This document shows positions 36,470-48,075 of a stretch of 64,000 nucleotides of DNA, one piece after another. The notes under the pieces were generated by a model, which had not been told where the DNA came from, made no database searches, and saw nothing but the letters and a program-made list of their open reading frames with translations. A program made the translations under genes and the position numbers. The first letter of the stretch is position 1. Every line of letters starts with the position of its first letter. The DNA is taken from assembly GCA_022393335.1 (NCBI GenBank), contig JAJEKB010021741.1, forward strand, positions 1,754,102 to 1,818,101, read 5' to 3'. Origin of the DNA: Macrotrachela quadricornifera. Its lineage: Eukaryota; Rotifera; Eurotatoria; Philodinida; Philodinidae.

Positions 36470-39400
36470 ATGAACTCTATCCAACATACTCGACATTTTT
36501 CTTTGTCAGCAGATGATCTTCACTTGAGAGCTAAACGAAATGGAAATGAAGAACTCGTTGGGGTCAATCTGCGACGGTTAATTGAAGGAATGCTTGCTCG
36601 TTATTCATCTGATTTTTTTGTCTTTCGAGAACTCATTCAAAATGCTGATGATGCTAAAGCTTCAACATTTTCTTTGGAAATCAAATGTGATGCACCATCA
36701 ACATCACAAGAGATTGACTTTCATAATCGTATAATCACCGAAATTTGTATGACAAATGATGGTGTTGTTTTTTCTGAGACTGATTGGAAACGTGTTGCTA
36801 CTATTGCTGATGGAAATACAGATGCTACATCAGTTGGTCGATTCGGTGTAGGCTTTTTCTCTGTATATTCATACACTGATGAGCCAATTATTGTATCTGG
36901 AAAGGAGTATATGACATTTTTTTGGCGAACTGATAATTCATTGGCTATATTACGTCAAAATTTACCAATCGAACAACAACAACAACAACAGAAGACAACT
37001 TCGATTATTCTTAAAATGCAAGAAGAACATATTTTACATGTCAAAACAACTTTAAATGATAGTAAAACAGTGAATAAAGATGTGCCAATAATTAGTTTGG
37101 CCCATCTCAAAGCATATTTTGCTAAAGGTAAATGATTTTTAATCAAAAAATATTTTAGTTGTACTTTCTTTATTGTTTATAGTACTGTCATTTACAAGAC
37201 ATATTACGAATCTAGTAATCAAAATTAATCATTTAACTGTATTTCAAGTAAATAAAAGAAAAATGGCAATGCCATCCGATCAAAATACATGGATTTTCCA
37301 ACCACAGCCTTCAATTCGAAACATGCTGTTGTTAAATTCCTTCTCCGTTACCAAACAAATACTGACCATTGCTAATGGTCCATCGATCACACTTGGTCAT
37401 GTGAATGTCGAAGCGCGTTTGAATATTGACCAGCAATTTCATAACCACATTCGACGTATTCTAAATAAAAATCTACCATCTATCGTTCAGATAGAACTAT
37501 TATATATGCCAACTGAAGTGAATATCAAGTTCACTTTTTCATTTTCATTGTTTTTTTTTGTTTTAGACTATCATTCAACAACAACATTTGCAATCATCAA
37601 CAGGCAACAATGAGCTTAATATTCAAATTTTCAATTCGATTTTACCACTTAAATTTATCGATAAAGAAATTGTTCCAGCGGGACTTATATTTATTGGACT
37701 AGGAACACATCAATCCACTGGTATTGGAATGCATGTATGTAGTCATTTAATTCCAACAGTCGAACGTGAAAATATCGATCTGCAAGATCCATACATTGCA
37801 AAATGGAATAAAGAACTTCTTTCATCTATTGGACAAATTATCCGATGCATTCATGATCGAATAATAATCCATAGTTCACGTAGTACTAAAGAAGAACACT
37901 ATGATGCTGTTATGGCACCATATTCATTTCAAAACTCAACACCAGAGAAAGAAATTGGTATGCTAATATACGATTAGTTTTGCTTGAGATAACTCGTTTT
38001 TTCCTTGTAGGCACCATCATTCTCAATGGTTTCTTTGCTTCAAAAAATCAAATTCTTGTGCCCGTAAAACGACTTTCAACTGATCCTTATTTATCACTCA
38101 TATCATCTACAGAAGCGTTTCTTGCCGATTCGAAATATATTCAGTCATTTCTTTCATTTCCATTTGTTCCATATGAACTTAGTAAAAATCGTTTCTTTAT
38201 CGTTCTAAAAGAACGTCGATTAATCAATCACGTGGATAAATCTATCATTAAAAATGAACTTGCTTCATCTATTCTTTCATCCGTTGAATTAATTGAATTA
38301 CTCAATTGGTTCGTTAGTAATGATATTGACGATCGCCAGTACATAAAACATGTGCTTTCAAATCTTCGCTTTCGAGATACTACCGATTCATCTATTATTT
38401 CTTTTGAAAAACTAGACTCTTATGATGCTTCACAAATTCCATCTATTCTTCCTCTACCGATCAATGTGTTGCCAGCAGAGATAACTCGCCATTTTTCTCA
38501 AGACCAATTACAGAACAAATTGTTTCTCTCACCATGTACTTTTAAAGATCTTATTGATTCTTATTTGCACAAAAGTCAATATTATTTACTTCAAAAACCT
38601 AAAACTGCTGCATATCTTCTCAGTCAATTCTCCAAATATTGGAATCAATTTTCCGAATCTAAACAGACACAGATAAAAAATCTTCTTTCTACTAAACAAT
38701 GTATACCAACGACGCAAGGTATGAAATTACCAAAGGACTCATACATGCCATCACGAATGTTAAAATCTGATCTACCAACTATTACACTCAATTTATTAGG
38801 AGAAGACTTTGTTTCGGCCGAGTTTCTCAAACACATCGGTTGTCGAATGTTACATATTCCATCTCTTATTGATGGTATATCCAGCTCTTCGGGCAGTGTA
38901 CAAGGTTATCCAAGCATGGAAGCATTAATTGAAAATTTAATTCAAGAACGAAAAAATATGAGTGATGCCGATTTTAATGCATTGAAAACAAGCAAATTTT
39001 TGAGAGGTCAGTAGGAAAAGAAATGAAACTAGATCACTTTATTTTCTGCACGAAATCCAATAAGCATTTGAAGATGTTTTGTCTACATAGGAACAACGCT
39101 AGAATCAACGGAAAGAACAATGCAAACATACACTCCACAAGATCTTCATTTCTCATTTGTTGCTGAAAAACTCAACTGGTCTAACTTACTGATTGTTGAT
39201 TGGAAAAAGATTGATCCACATTCATCAGCGTATAATTTTTTAAAAGAACTCGGAGTACGTGAAGTACCCGATTTACACAATTTGATCAATCGAATTATTC
39301 ATGAACATAGTAATGTACAGGTACGAGTGAAAGGAAGAGAACATTATAAACTACCAATTTCACTTAAATTTTTTGCGGAAAATTTTCAAAAACATTATTC

Positions 39401-42400
39401 TACATTGTGGGGGACAAGTAAAATTAAAGAACCATTTCTACCATCATACTTATCATCGAAGAATATAAATAGTGATGTGATTTTATCAACACCAGATCGA
39501 GTGTTTACAGATTCAAATCCATTATGTGCCATTCTTTTACCACAAGTAGTTAAATTGTTCAAAAGTCATTTTAATATTTTACTGTTGGGTATCAAAGCAC
39601 AACCAACTCTAACACAAGCATTTGATATTCTTATGGAACAAAAAGATAAATTATTGATATATGAATGGGCTTGTGAAATTTTTGCTTATTTAAATGAACT
39701 CGAGGGACCAAATCGACAGTTTAAAGAATATATATTCCAAATTCCTTTCATTCTTGTACCAGGTTTGTCATTATTGGAATTAGTAGAAACATATATTTTA
39801 ATTGACTTTAGGAACAGACACACTCATGAAACCATCAGAAGTCTTTATCCGTTCAGATCAGAAAACTACAACTTCAACTTTTGAAGATATCAATACGAAT
39901 GGTCTGATTGATTATGTTGATTTTGGATCAGCAGCTAATTCTTTTCTTATGAGTATCGGTGTTCGTGATTATCCATCACCTTCGATACTTGCCGAATTAC
40001 TTATTGATCGTCAAGAGAAATACTTTGCAAATTTTACAGATGACAGTAAGGATTTCAAAATCAAGGTTCAAGTTTACACAAAATGTCTTATACAACTTGC
40101 AATTGATGCTATTAAAACATCAGATCTTCAGAATGAGCCAATTCAATCACGATTAAAAAATAAACCCTGGTGTTTAGCTATTCGTCAATTGATCGATCAT
40201 AAAGATGGTCCATCAAAGGAGGAGTGCAGAATTATGAGACCAGCTGAAATTTACCTCAATGACGATGAAGACTGTGTACAAAGCCATAATCCATGGCGTC
40301 CTCCAAACGAACTATTACTAAATAAACTATACGAACAATTTGGAGCCAAATGGTTATCGGATTGCGTCTCTCGACAATTGGTACAAAAAGGTAAGTCGAA
40401 CTAGCACACGATATAATAATATTAACTGTTAGTCATACAGTCCTGTCATGATTTCTAATAAGAAACAGATGAAAGTTTTTTAACTCTAAAACAAAAGTCT
40501 CTAAACACAATATGAAGTTTAAATTCTTAATCAATACTCGTTATTAGAAATCGACATAAATATCTATACAGTAGAGATTACAGGAAAGTCTATATAAATT
40601 CGGCTGAGATGATTAATATTCTTTGATTTATTTTTACTTTACTAGGCAAAGCAAAGAGCACAGATCGTAGCAAAGACCTACACAAGTTAATTCAAACTCG
40701 TATTAATATGCTGTTCGTGGACAGAAGAGTAAGCGTTGTCGTTGTAAAACAAAAACATGATTCTAATGTCATATTTTTAGGGCGAAAACTTACCTAATTT
40801 AATTGAAAAAAATGTTGAATTACTTCGTTCAAATTTATCGATTTATGAAGCTGATAAAATTCAATGTCAATTAACATTTCAAAACAAAACTATCATTCTT
40901 AATGTGAGAAAATGTTGAATACTCTTTTAAGGTTAATTCGAATGTATTTGAATTTTAGTCTGATAGTGGTAGCTCCTGTGCATTTATCCAGAAGAAAAAT
41001 CAAGTAATACTATACATTCGAACGGATCTAGAACTTAATTACCTCCAAATTGCCCGCGAACTCGCTCGATTCATTTTCAAAAAACCATCAGATGATGAAA
41101 TTTCTACAATATACAATAAACTTTCCTCGTCCCTCGAGACTCTCAAGAGTATTGGTTATCCTGTTGTTCAATTGATGCAGAACAAACAGTCAAGCAAGGA
41201 GTTTGGTACAGATTTAGAACTACATATGCGACCGCCATCGCCACTGCGAAAATCAACGTTACAAAAGCATAAGATATTGTCAGGATTGTTAGGGTGAGAA
41301 AATTGAATATACAATGAATATACTGATAAAAATATTCAGAATTACGGAAATAATTGACTAATTATTTAGGAGTAACTTTGTTTAAATGTATATCCTTGTG
41401 AACAGTTTCCAAAATGAAAGTGTATTAACACAGACTCAAAAAAGAAGTGAAGAAGCAGAAACTTTTTGTAAAAGTTAATAAAAACAAAGTGTAATTAAGT
41501 TTTGATATATTTCTTTCAGAGCTATTGCCTTCCCATTGGAAAAAATATTGGGCCGTTCTGGTTCTTCAAAACATCTGAAAACTAAATCCAATTCTGCGCT
41601 CAACATTCCGGATGATGAACCGCGAAATGAAACGTTGCGCATTAACAAATCTAGTTCTATGGGAAACATACACAAACCATCCCATCATGACAAGATTCGA
41701 GAAGGTCCACATTCCAAAGTAGTAACCAAGAATCGTCCAGTGAAAATTGGTTCGATTGATGATTTCAAACAATATGAGACGGAATTTGACAAACAAATTC
41801 TTTGTATTCTCGATGGTCAACCCTATCATAATTCAACAATGACCGAACAGGAACATATGAAACAGGAGATCTCTATTTCATGTATACACAATCCCACTGT
41901 CAACATGATACGTATTAATGATGATCGTCTTTCAATACCACTTTATGTTGAGCAAAATATAAATGTAGCAGGTAAAATGATTCGTCAAGCACAGCAACTT
42001 ACATGGGTACTCACCAAACTTGCTACTGATGTCTTCAAAACTCCTAAAAACTCAATACATCTATTTCGGGATATCAATGGAAGTAAGTGTACATATCAGC
42101 AACTCGTAACTATATTATTCTTTGTGATTTAAAGATCGTATAGCGTTCAACTATGAAAGAGCACTTTTCTTCAATCTTCGGTATTTTGAACAAGTCTTTG
42201 CCGATGATCTCAATGCTTATCTTAAAAAACCCAAATCTTCCCGAAAGATTGTATCCACAATTGTCAATTTCTATTTTATAACTACATGCCATGAATTAAC
42301 GCACAATATTCATCCGGGACACGATTTAAACTTTCTCCATACTCTACAAAAAATTATTGTCAAATTTATGGTGCAAAAGGAATTATTTCTTGCACGATTC

Positions 42401-42445
42401 TCGTTTGATAACTATAAGTCACATACTAGTCTGGACACATTTTGA
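36470..42445 (+). CDS. Sacsin/NOV-like HATPase protein (DUF3684-type), 11 exons
   Basis: Exons: 36470-37127, 37183-37517, 37567-37957, 38011-39006, 39091-39762, 39812-40390, 40646-40728, 40781-40903, 40959-41293, 41520-42082 and 42135-42445. All junctions are GT..AG and the joined 5046 nt stays open (1681 residues, TGA at 42443). The N-terminus has a GHKL-type ATP-binding fold: RELIQNADDA at residues 53-62 (N box) and GRFGVGFFSVYS at 123-134 (G box), as in sacsin, NO VEIN and HSP90. The long middle region is DUF3684-like. The C-terminus holds HELTHNIHPGHDLNF at about 1631-1645, a zinc-protease-type HExxH. Family knowledge: uncharacterised proteins, chaperone-like by analogy with sacsin. A short poly-Gln run lies near residue 166. 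An upstream in-frame start at 36432 is possible, but an acceptor-like TTTTATTCAG before 36457 suggests a 5' UTR intron. Confidence 0.85.
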
Positions 42446-43606
42446 TTGAAACATGTTTTATTTAAAATAATCATTTCACAAAAACTTGATTTAATGCTAC
42501 TATATTTTTAAAAATAAATATTTTGATCGAATGAAATAGATTCGAATTTTAATGTTAAATATCTTAATCATATCTTATGAGGGTCCGTTCTAATGAATGC
42601 TATAATTTATTTTGATGTATATTTTCTAGAAATGATCGTTAGAGCTGTTTGAAGTTACCTCTGTATTAGTCTATGATTCTCTTCTTTATACTTTTTTTTG
42701 TTTCGTTTTGTTTTTATTTTTCTTGCCATCAATCTTTATCAATTTTAAAACTGTTCTATTAACCCTCGTACGATCCTCGCATTTTATCACACGAACGGTC
42801 TTATGTGGGTCTGGCAGGACCCACATGTGAATGAGCTAGGAGAACTTGGTTTTTTGTCTACTTTGCACTAGATATGATGAATAAAGGCATATATAATGAT
42901 TTTTTTGAAGTACTGGTACCTTAGTAAGGTTGTGATGTATGAAAACGATCGCATTTTCAAAAGTTTTTGAGGAGAAATTATGATAAAATTATGGTTTTAA
43001 AAAGTTATCGAATGAACAATGTATATGTCTCTAGTATGGATAATGAATGTCCTTATCTATGTATATAGCCAGTTATGTTAAAAATGAAAGACACTTCTTG
43101 TTTATTTTTTACTAGTGGTAGTACCTGCCGTTGCTCGGAAAATCTCTATACTGAAAACTTACCATGTCAGAAGATGACAGAAGATGTATAGTGGGCTTGC
43201 TTTAGATCTTTTCGTTTATTATAACTACATGTACCGCCGTGCATACACTTACATTTATTTTTAAATCGGATAATTCAACACATAGTGTGCGAGTCTGAGT
43301 GTCTTTCTCTTAACTTATGCCTATTGCTATACTTTATACCAACATCCACTGCAAGAAAAGTGACACTAAGAGGTAATTATTCTAACCATTCCAGCAAATG
43401 CTGTGAAGCTTTTGAAAGATTGGTAAAATATGGAATGTATCATGACCTGTGTGAAATTTCACTTCAACCTTCCCGCCGATCATCCTGATTTCTTCTCGAT
43501 CTTCCTCGGGACCTGAAAGTACCCCATAAAAAGATTGTTGTGACTATAACTAGGAGATGGCACAAATATTTTGACAGAAACACAGAAAATTTCGTCAAAC
43601 AAACTA

Positions 43607-44082
43607 CCAACGACAAAATTAACTATACACTTGAGTTTTTATCTAAAATATAAAGCTCGTAGTTAAAAGAAATCTTCTTGGATACATATGAATAGTACAA
43701 GTATAGGTGCTCACAATACAAGTAAAAAACTAATATGAAGATACAAAGTGTTGATATGTTTTCTGAGTCTTTTTAATACAAGCTTGAATAACATTTAATG
43801 ATAAACCATCTCATCATTGTGACGACGATAATAATCAATGACATCGTATATTGTAGCGCGGGCACATTTGAGAAAACGTGCTGTTTCTGAGATATTTATC
43901 GAGCCTTTTATCCACTCATATATGATATACCAGCGTTGTTCTTCAGTTAGTTTATACATTTTCGATGAAATCATTGAGGAAAAAAATATTGTACTATTCA
44001 TATATATTCAAGAAGATTTCTTCGACCTACATGCTTTATATTTTAGATAAAAACTCAAGTGTATAGTTAGTTTTGTCGTTGG
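43607..44082 (-). mobile_element. Tc1-like element nested in the piggyBac-type element
   Basis: Inverted repeats of about 50 bp (CCAACGACAAAATTAACTAT and its counterpart) are bounded by TA (43605-43606 and 44083-44084). At 476 bp it retains only the start of a transposase gene. Confidence 0.83.
43795..44001 (-). pseudogene. Tc1-type transposase N-terminal HTH fragment
   Basis: The 68-codon ORF contains LTEEQRWYIIYEWIKGSINI then SETARFLKCARATIYDVIDYY, a paired-like helix-turn-helix as in Tc1/mariner transposase N-termini. It stops before any catalytic domain and lies wholly inside the TA-flanked 476 bp element, so it is a truncated transposase. Confidence 0.75.
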
Positions 44083-44822
44083 TAGAAAGATAAAAGCGCT
44101 TGATTTACTATTGACAGTGTTCAGATAACTAATCTTTGGTGAATAAACTCTCGCGTTAATAGAGGGCAGATATAATATGAATAAAAATCATCGGTATAAC
44201 ACCAAGCGTCTTTGGGGGTCCAGCTGCACCCACTATTCAGCGTTTCACTGCCAGGACTTTTGTATGAAATTTCATATGGTTCTTGTACATCGTTAGAAGA
44301 TTAACAATTAGCGCGAAAATGGTTCCGAAAAGAAGAAATCTTCAAGTAGAACAAAAAAAAACCTATCGTGGGTCCCGTCGGACCCCCAAAGACCGTACGA
44401 GGGTTAACAAATGCCAACTTTTCTGTATCCTTGATCCGCTGAATTGATCGAGGAACATAAACTTTTGCACCAGGTTGACCATTGTTTAGTAAAACTGTTG
44501 CTAATTCATTGAGCAAACGATTGAACGATTGAACATCATTAGCAAACAACATGAAAACTCCTGATCGTGCAAGTTGAATGTCGACAATTTTAATATCATT
44601 CAGCTCTAGTTTATTTAACTTTGCTCCCTCTACAATAAGTGGGGCCATGCTGAAATTTTGTTGGCCGGATTTATTAACCATTGAACTGTTGCCAACATGT
44701 CCAGTTCTGTGTGTCATTGTTGTTGATTGTCGTAGTTGTTTATCGACGCTAAGATTGCGCCTCTTCACACCACTACCACCACCAACATCTCCATTTTTCG
44801 GAAGCATTTCCCAGAAAACCAA

Positions 44823-46106
44823 AAATAAATTTAAATACCTGTTCGACTTGAAAGATTTTCAGAAAACCAAAAACCAAATAAGAATAGAACAAGGTTTTTA
44901 AGTCCTAGGACTTGAAAGTGCAATAATAGATATATATGAAGTGAAGTTAAATATAAATTTAACAGACGAGAAAGAAGAAAACATACTCGAGAAAATGCGA
45001 CTGATCGCCACCGAGTGTAAACGTCGATTGTATTACTATATTAAGCAAATTCTTTTTCTTTTTTCAAACTTCATATCTAATATGAAAAGGACTCAATCTT
45101 TTTGCTTATTCATAGCATTAGCTTATTTACTGCACTAAGTCAGTCATTTCTCGCAACGATGCAATATTCTACTCAAAACGCATAACATAGGATGAATTAC
45201 TGATTCAATTTAATCAATTAGTAACATCAAATAACAACAATTACCAGAGCTAAATATTTGACGTAAATACAAGAAAGTTCGCAACATCTACTACTAAAAA
45301 ACGTCGAATAAATACTTAAAATATCAATCTTTCAGAGACATAAAACAACTGTCATGCGTCTCTTATTTATAACCAGTCTCTAAAAATTATTTTCTGTTTT
45401 GTTGTAACATCTTACTTTATTAAATAAAGTAAGGCTTTGTCTCTAAAAAAAATTGTTTAGAAGTTTGATTAATTAGAGACATGAGGAAAGGGTTATTTCT
45501 ATATGGATGCTAACTTTGAGGCATTGTGGGTGAAACTGACCATTTTTCTTAATGAATATTTTTTTCCTTCTTCTAAACGCTTGAATGTGTTTTGAAATAT
45601 GACAACTTAATTATCAAATTGTCAAAAAATTTGATATCCTCACTGTACGTAAGTGCTTCATAAAATATTCGCTCAATGTATCCAACTAGATACATCCAAC
45701 CAGAAAGGGTTAATTAATCATCTATTCAATTTAATATCAATACAATTAATATTTACAAAATAATTTAATCATATTCACGAATAATTAGACAACTGTATTC
45801 TTTTATTTTTTCCTTAATTATTTGAAATGAATGATAAACATTCATTAATTCATGATTTGTGCCAATTAGACGAGAGTATATGACTCTATACTGATATAAA
45901 TACATCTCTTTTCTCATTTCATTATCATTAAGGGCCCTGATCAATTGTTAATAACAATCAAGTCAAGTCAATTCAATACAATTCAAAGTAAGTTCTTTTA
46001 TTCATTTTTTTTCCGATTTTTTTTCTTTTTAGATTTATTTCCGAAATATGTGTTCAACAACGATGTGTACTAGATTTATGTTCCAAGGTGATTATTACTT
46101 TAATAA
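44823..46106. other. Intergenic, small palindrome only
   Basis: CTTACTTTATTAAATAAAGTAAG near 45411-45433 is an almost perfect palindrome, with GTCTCTAAAAA words on both sides. The 65-codon ORF at 44941 has no motif. Nothing else is seen. Confidence 0.4.
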
Positions 46107-46108
46107 TA

Positions 46109-46217
46109 CAGAGAAACTCTCTTAATAAGCGAAATGCAAACATGTACGTATCTATATGTATTGCCTTACCGGTCGGCTATGTCCATTGTGTTTCAATTAT
46201 TACAGAGAGTTTCTCTG
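46109..46217. mobile_element. 109 bp pogo-like MITE
   Basis: The ends CAGAGAAACTCTC (inward on both sides, 13 bp or more) are flanked by TA (46107-46108 and 46218-46219). The left end continues TTAATAAGCGAAA, similar in layout to pogo/Tigger-type ends. It lies just downstream of the ADP-ribosyltransferase gene. Confidence 0.7.
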
Positions 46218-46300
46218 TACGCGCGCGTGAGAATGAGTAAAAAAGAAAGAAGCAATTCAAGTAAGTGAAAACGGTTTTTCTTTATTTATCAAATAATATT

Positions 46301-48075
46301 TCACAATTTCTTCCGAACAAATTCTATACTCTCTCGCACAGTTTTAATATTAGGATGATTTACAGGAAGAGTTTTTTGACGAATTTCAAGTGCTTTTTCG
46401 AAAAACGAAAGTGCTTCAGAATAGTTTCCCATGTTTTTATACACCAAACCGATGTTGTTGTAGGAAGTAGCCAAATNNNNNNNNNNTCGTAAAACGAAAG
46501 TGCTTTAGAATACTCTCCCATGTTGTCATACACTGCACCGATGTTGTTGTAGGAAGTAGCCAAATCAGGATGATTTTCAGGAAGAGTTTTTTGGCAGATT
46601 TCAAGTCGTCTTTCATAGTACCAGGTGGCCTTTTCATAATCACCTTGCTTATCTTTAACATATCCAAGATTATTATAATAAAGTGCTTTATCACTCTCAT
46701 TGGATGTCTGTTGAAGTAATAATTTGTAGAGTTCTTCCGCTTTATCCAACTGTTCTATGTGAAGCAACAAACTACCTATTCGTTGCCAACCTGTTCCACG
46801 AGCACTTTCTTGTATATATTTGGTGAGTGTTCGAAGTTGTGAATCATCATCTGATGTCAGTGTAAGTTCCACTTGATAAAGTGGCTTGTTTTTGTCAATT
46901 TGTATAATTTTGCCAATGCGAAAGACAGTATGCATAGAGAAGAGAATTTCTTCTTCCGTCTTGAAATAACTAAATTTTTGGATGGCAGCAAAAGGGGCGG
47001 ATGAAACAGAAGAATCAATAGACATTTGAAAGAGAATGCCGACCATATCAGATTTTGTTAACGCACCTTTTGCGAATTCGAGGGATACTTCTCGTTTTGT
47101 ACTGGTAGAAAGGAAGTTGTTAAAAGACATTAGACCACCTTTTGTTTTAGAAAGTGTTTCAAAATCTTTAGTTGAGAGACCTTGTCCTCGGTAAAGTGTA
47201 AATGACTTTCCTTTGTACGAACTAACCTGTTGTTGATATATTTGTTCAATTTGTTGATGAAGATCACGTATAAAGAACCCCATATTAATAATGGTGTCAG
47301 CTTCTAATGTTCGCAGTGCTCGATTTAACATTTTATATGTGAAACATTCCCGCGTATACCACCAGATTGCCAATTTTGGCTAATAATCATGTTGAAATTC
47401 ATTAATGATTTTTAATTCATCCATATTACCATCATGAAGTTTGCGGCAGTAATTTGTTAAATCCTTGATGGATTGTTGATCATGGTCCATTTCAAGGAGA
47501 ATATCCTTGAATATTTGTGTGTACATAAAATTGGGTTCCAGTTGATTTAAATCTTCACTGGAAGTTCCTTCATTTACGGTAACAAAGCTTACTGGAATGG
47601 AATCTTGTTCACATTGTTTTATCGCCATTTGCAATTCTTCACAAATGGGTGTAATTGATGTATACACACCCTTAATTTTCTCCCATTGTTTTATCCATTG
47701 TTCATGATAAGATTTATTACCACAGAAAATATAAATAGCATCTAACTGTGATATGCCATGAATATCAGGGACTAAATGTTGACCTAATGAACCCGATGTA
47801 ATGATGAATACTTTCTCTTTATCCATATTGTTAAGAAAATGGATACATTGTTTTTGATCAGTAAAAATATTGACCTGATTAACAATACTTCGCAATTGTG
47901 CCAATGTGTTTTGTGAATCCTTATTTGATTCATGGATATTGGCATCGACCCAAATTAACAAATAATTCTGGATGATCCGTTCAGTTGCATTGATAGTATT
48001 GCCTGCTGTTGTTGTAGTTGTAATAATAGCATTTGATGATGTAGAAATATTATGTTTTGATTTTTTTGCACTCAT
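46301..48075 (-). pseudogene. ADP-ribosyltransferase with TPR repeats, in-frame TAG
   Basis: From ATG at 48075 the frame encodes an N-terminal domain (codons 1-231) with poly-Thr and LLIWVDANIHES. A single TAG (47382-47380, codon 232) follows, then the same frame continues into an arginine-type ADP-ribosyltransferase domain: AIWWYTRECF, YRGQ (Arg near codon 296), FLSTST (323-325) and TEEEIL (ExE near 374-376). The R-S-E catalytic triad is thus kept. Four or so kinesin-light-chain-like TPRs follow (DLATSYNNIGAVYDNMGEYS). An N-gap (46477-46486) cuts the TPR array and shifts the frame; the final TPR ends at TGA 46303-46301. No introns. Family knowledge: transfers ADP-ribose from NAD to arginine; substrate unknown. 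It may be a recent pseudogene, a readthrough gene or a base error. No restored form is given here. Confidence 0.8.
46477..46486. other. Assembly gap of 10 N
   Basis: Ten Ns inside the TPR-coding repeats. The flanking frames do not join across exactly 10 bases. The true missing length is unknown and should include the rest of one TPR and possibly whole 126 bp repeats. Confidence 0.97.

Larger units (their letters stand above)
42763..44403. mobile_element. piggyBac-type non-autonomous element, TTAA flanks
   Basis: The inverted ends CCCTCGTACGATC and CCCTCGTACGGTC (read inward) lie inside TTAA on both sides (42759-42762 and 44404-44407), the piggyBac target. Subterminal hairpins GTGGGTCTGGCAGGACCCAC (42803) and GGTCCCGTCGGACC (44371) support pairing. 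No piggyBac transposase is visible. The interior includes a Tc1-like element (43607-44082). Confidence 0.85.
42686..44807 (-). pseudogene. Minus-strand ORF interrupted by a TTAA-flanked element
   Basis: The 5' part (44807-44404; ATG at 44807, alternative non-ATG start 44822) encodes about 135 residues including LELNDIKIVDIQLARSG, FNRLLNELATVLLNNGQ and KVYVPRSIQRIKDTEKLAFV. At TTAA (44404-44407) the element 42763-44403 intervenes. On the far side the same frame resumes at 42762 and runs to TAA at 42688-42686, adding a lysine-rich tail. The element therefore sits inside the coding frame. The conserved stretch is reminiscent of retroelement ORF1/gag-like proteins, which I cannot confirm. A host gene is the alternative. 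Confidence 0.6.

Noticed and set aside
44301..44403. Last 30 or so codons of the 173-codon minus ORF
   Set aside because: This part is transposon sequence beyond TTAA at 44404, not part of the interrupted protein.
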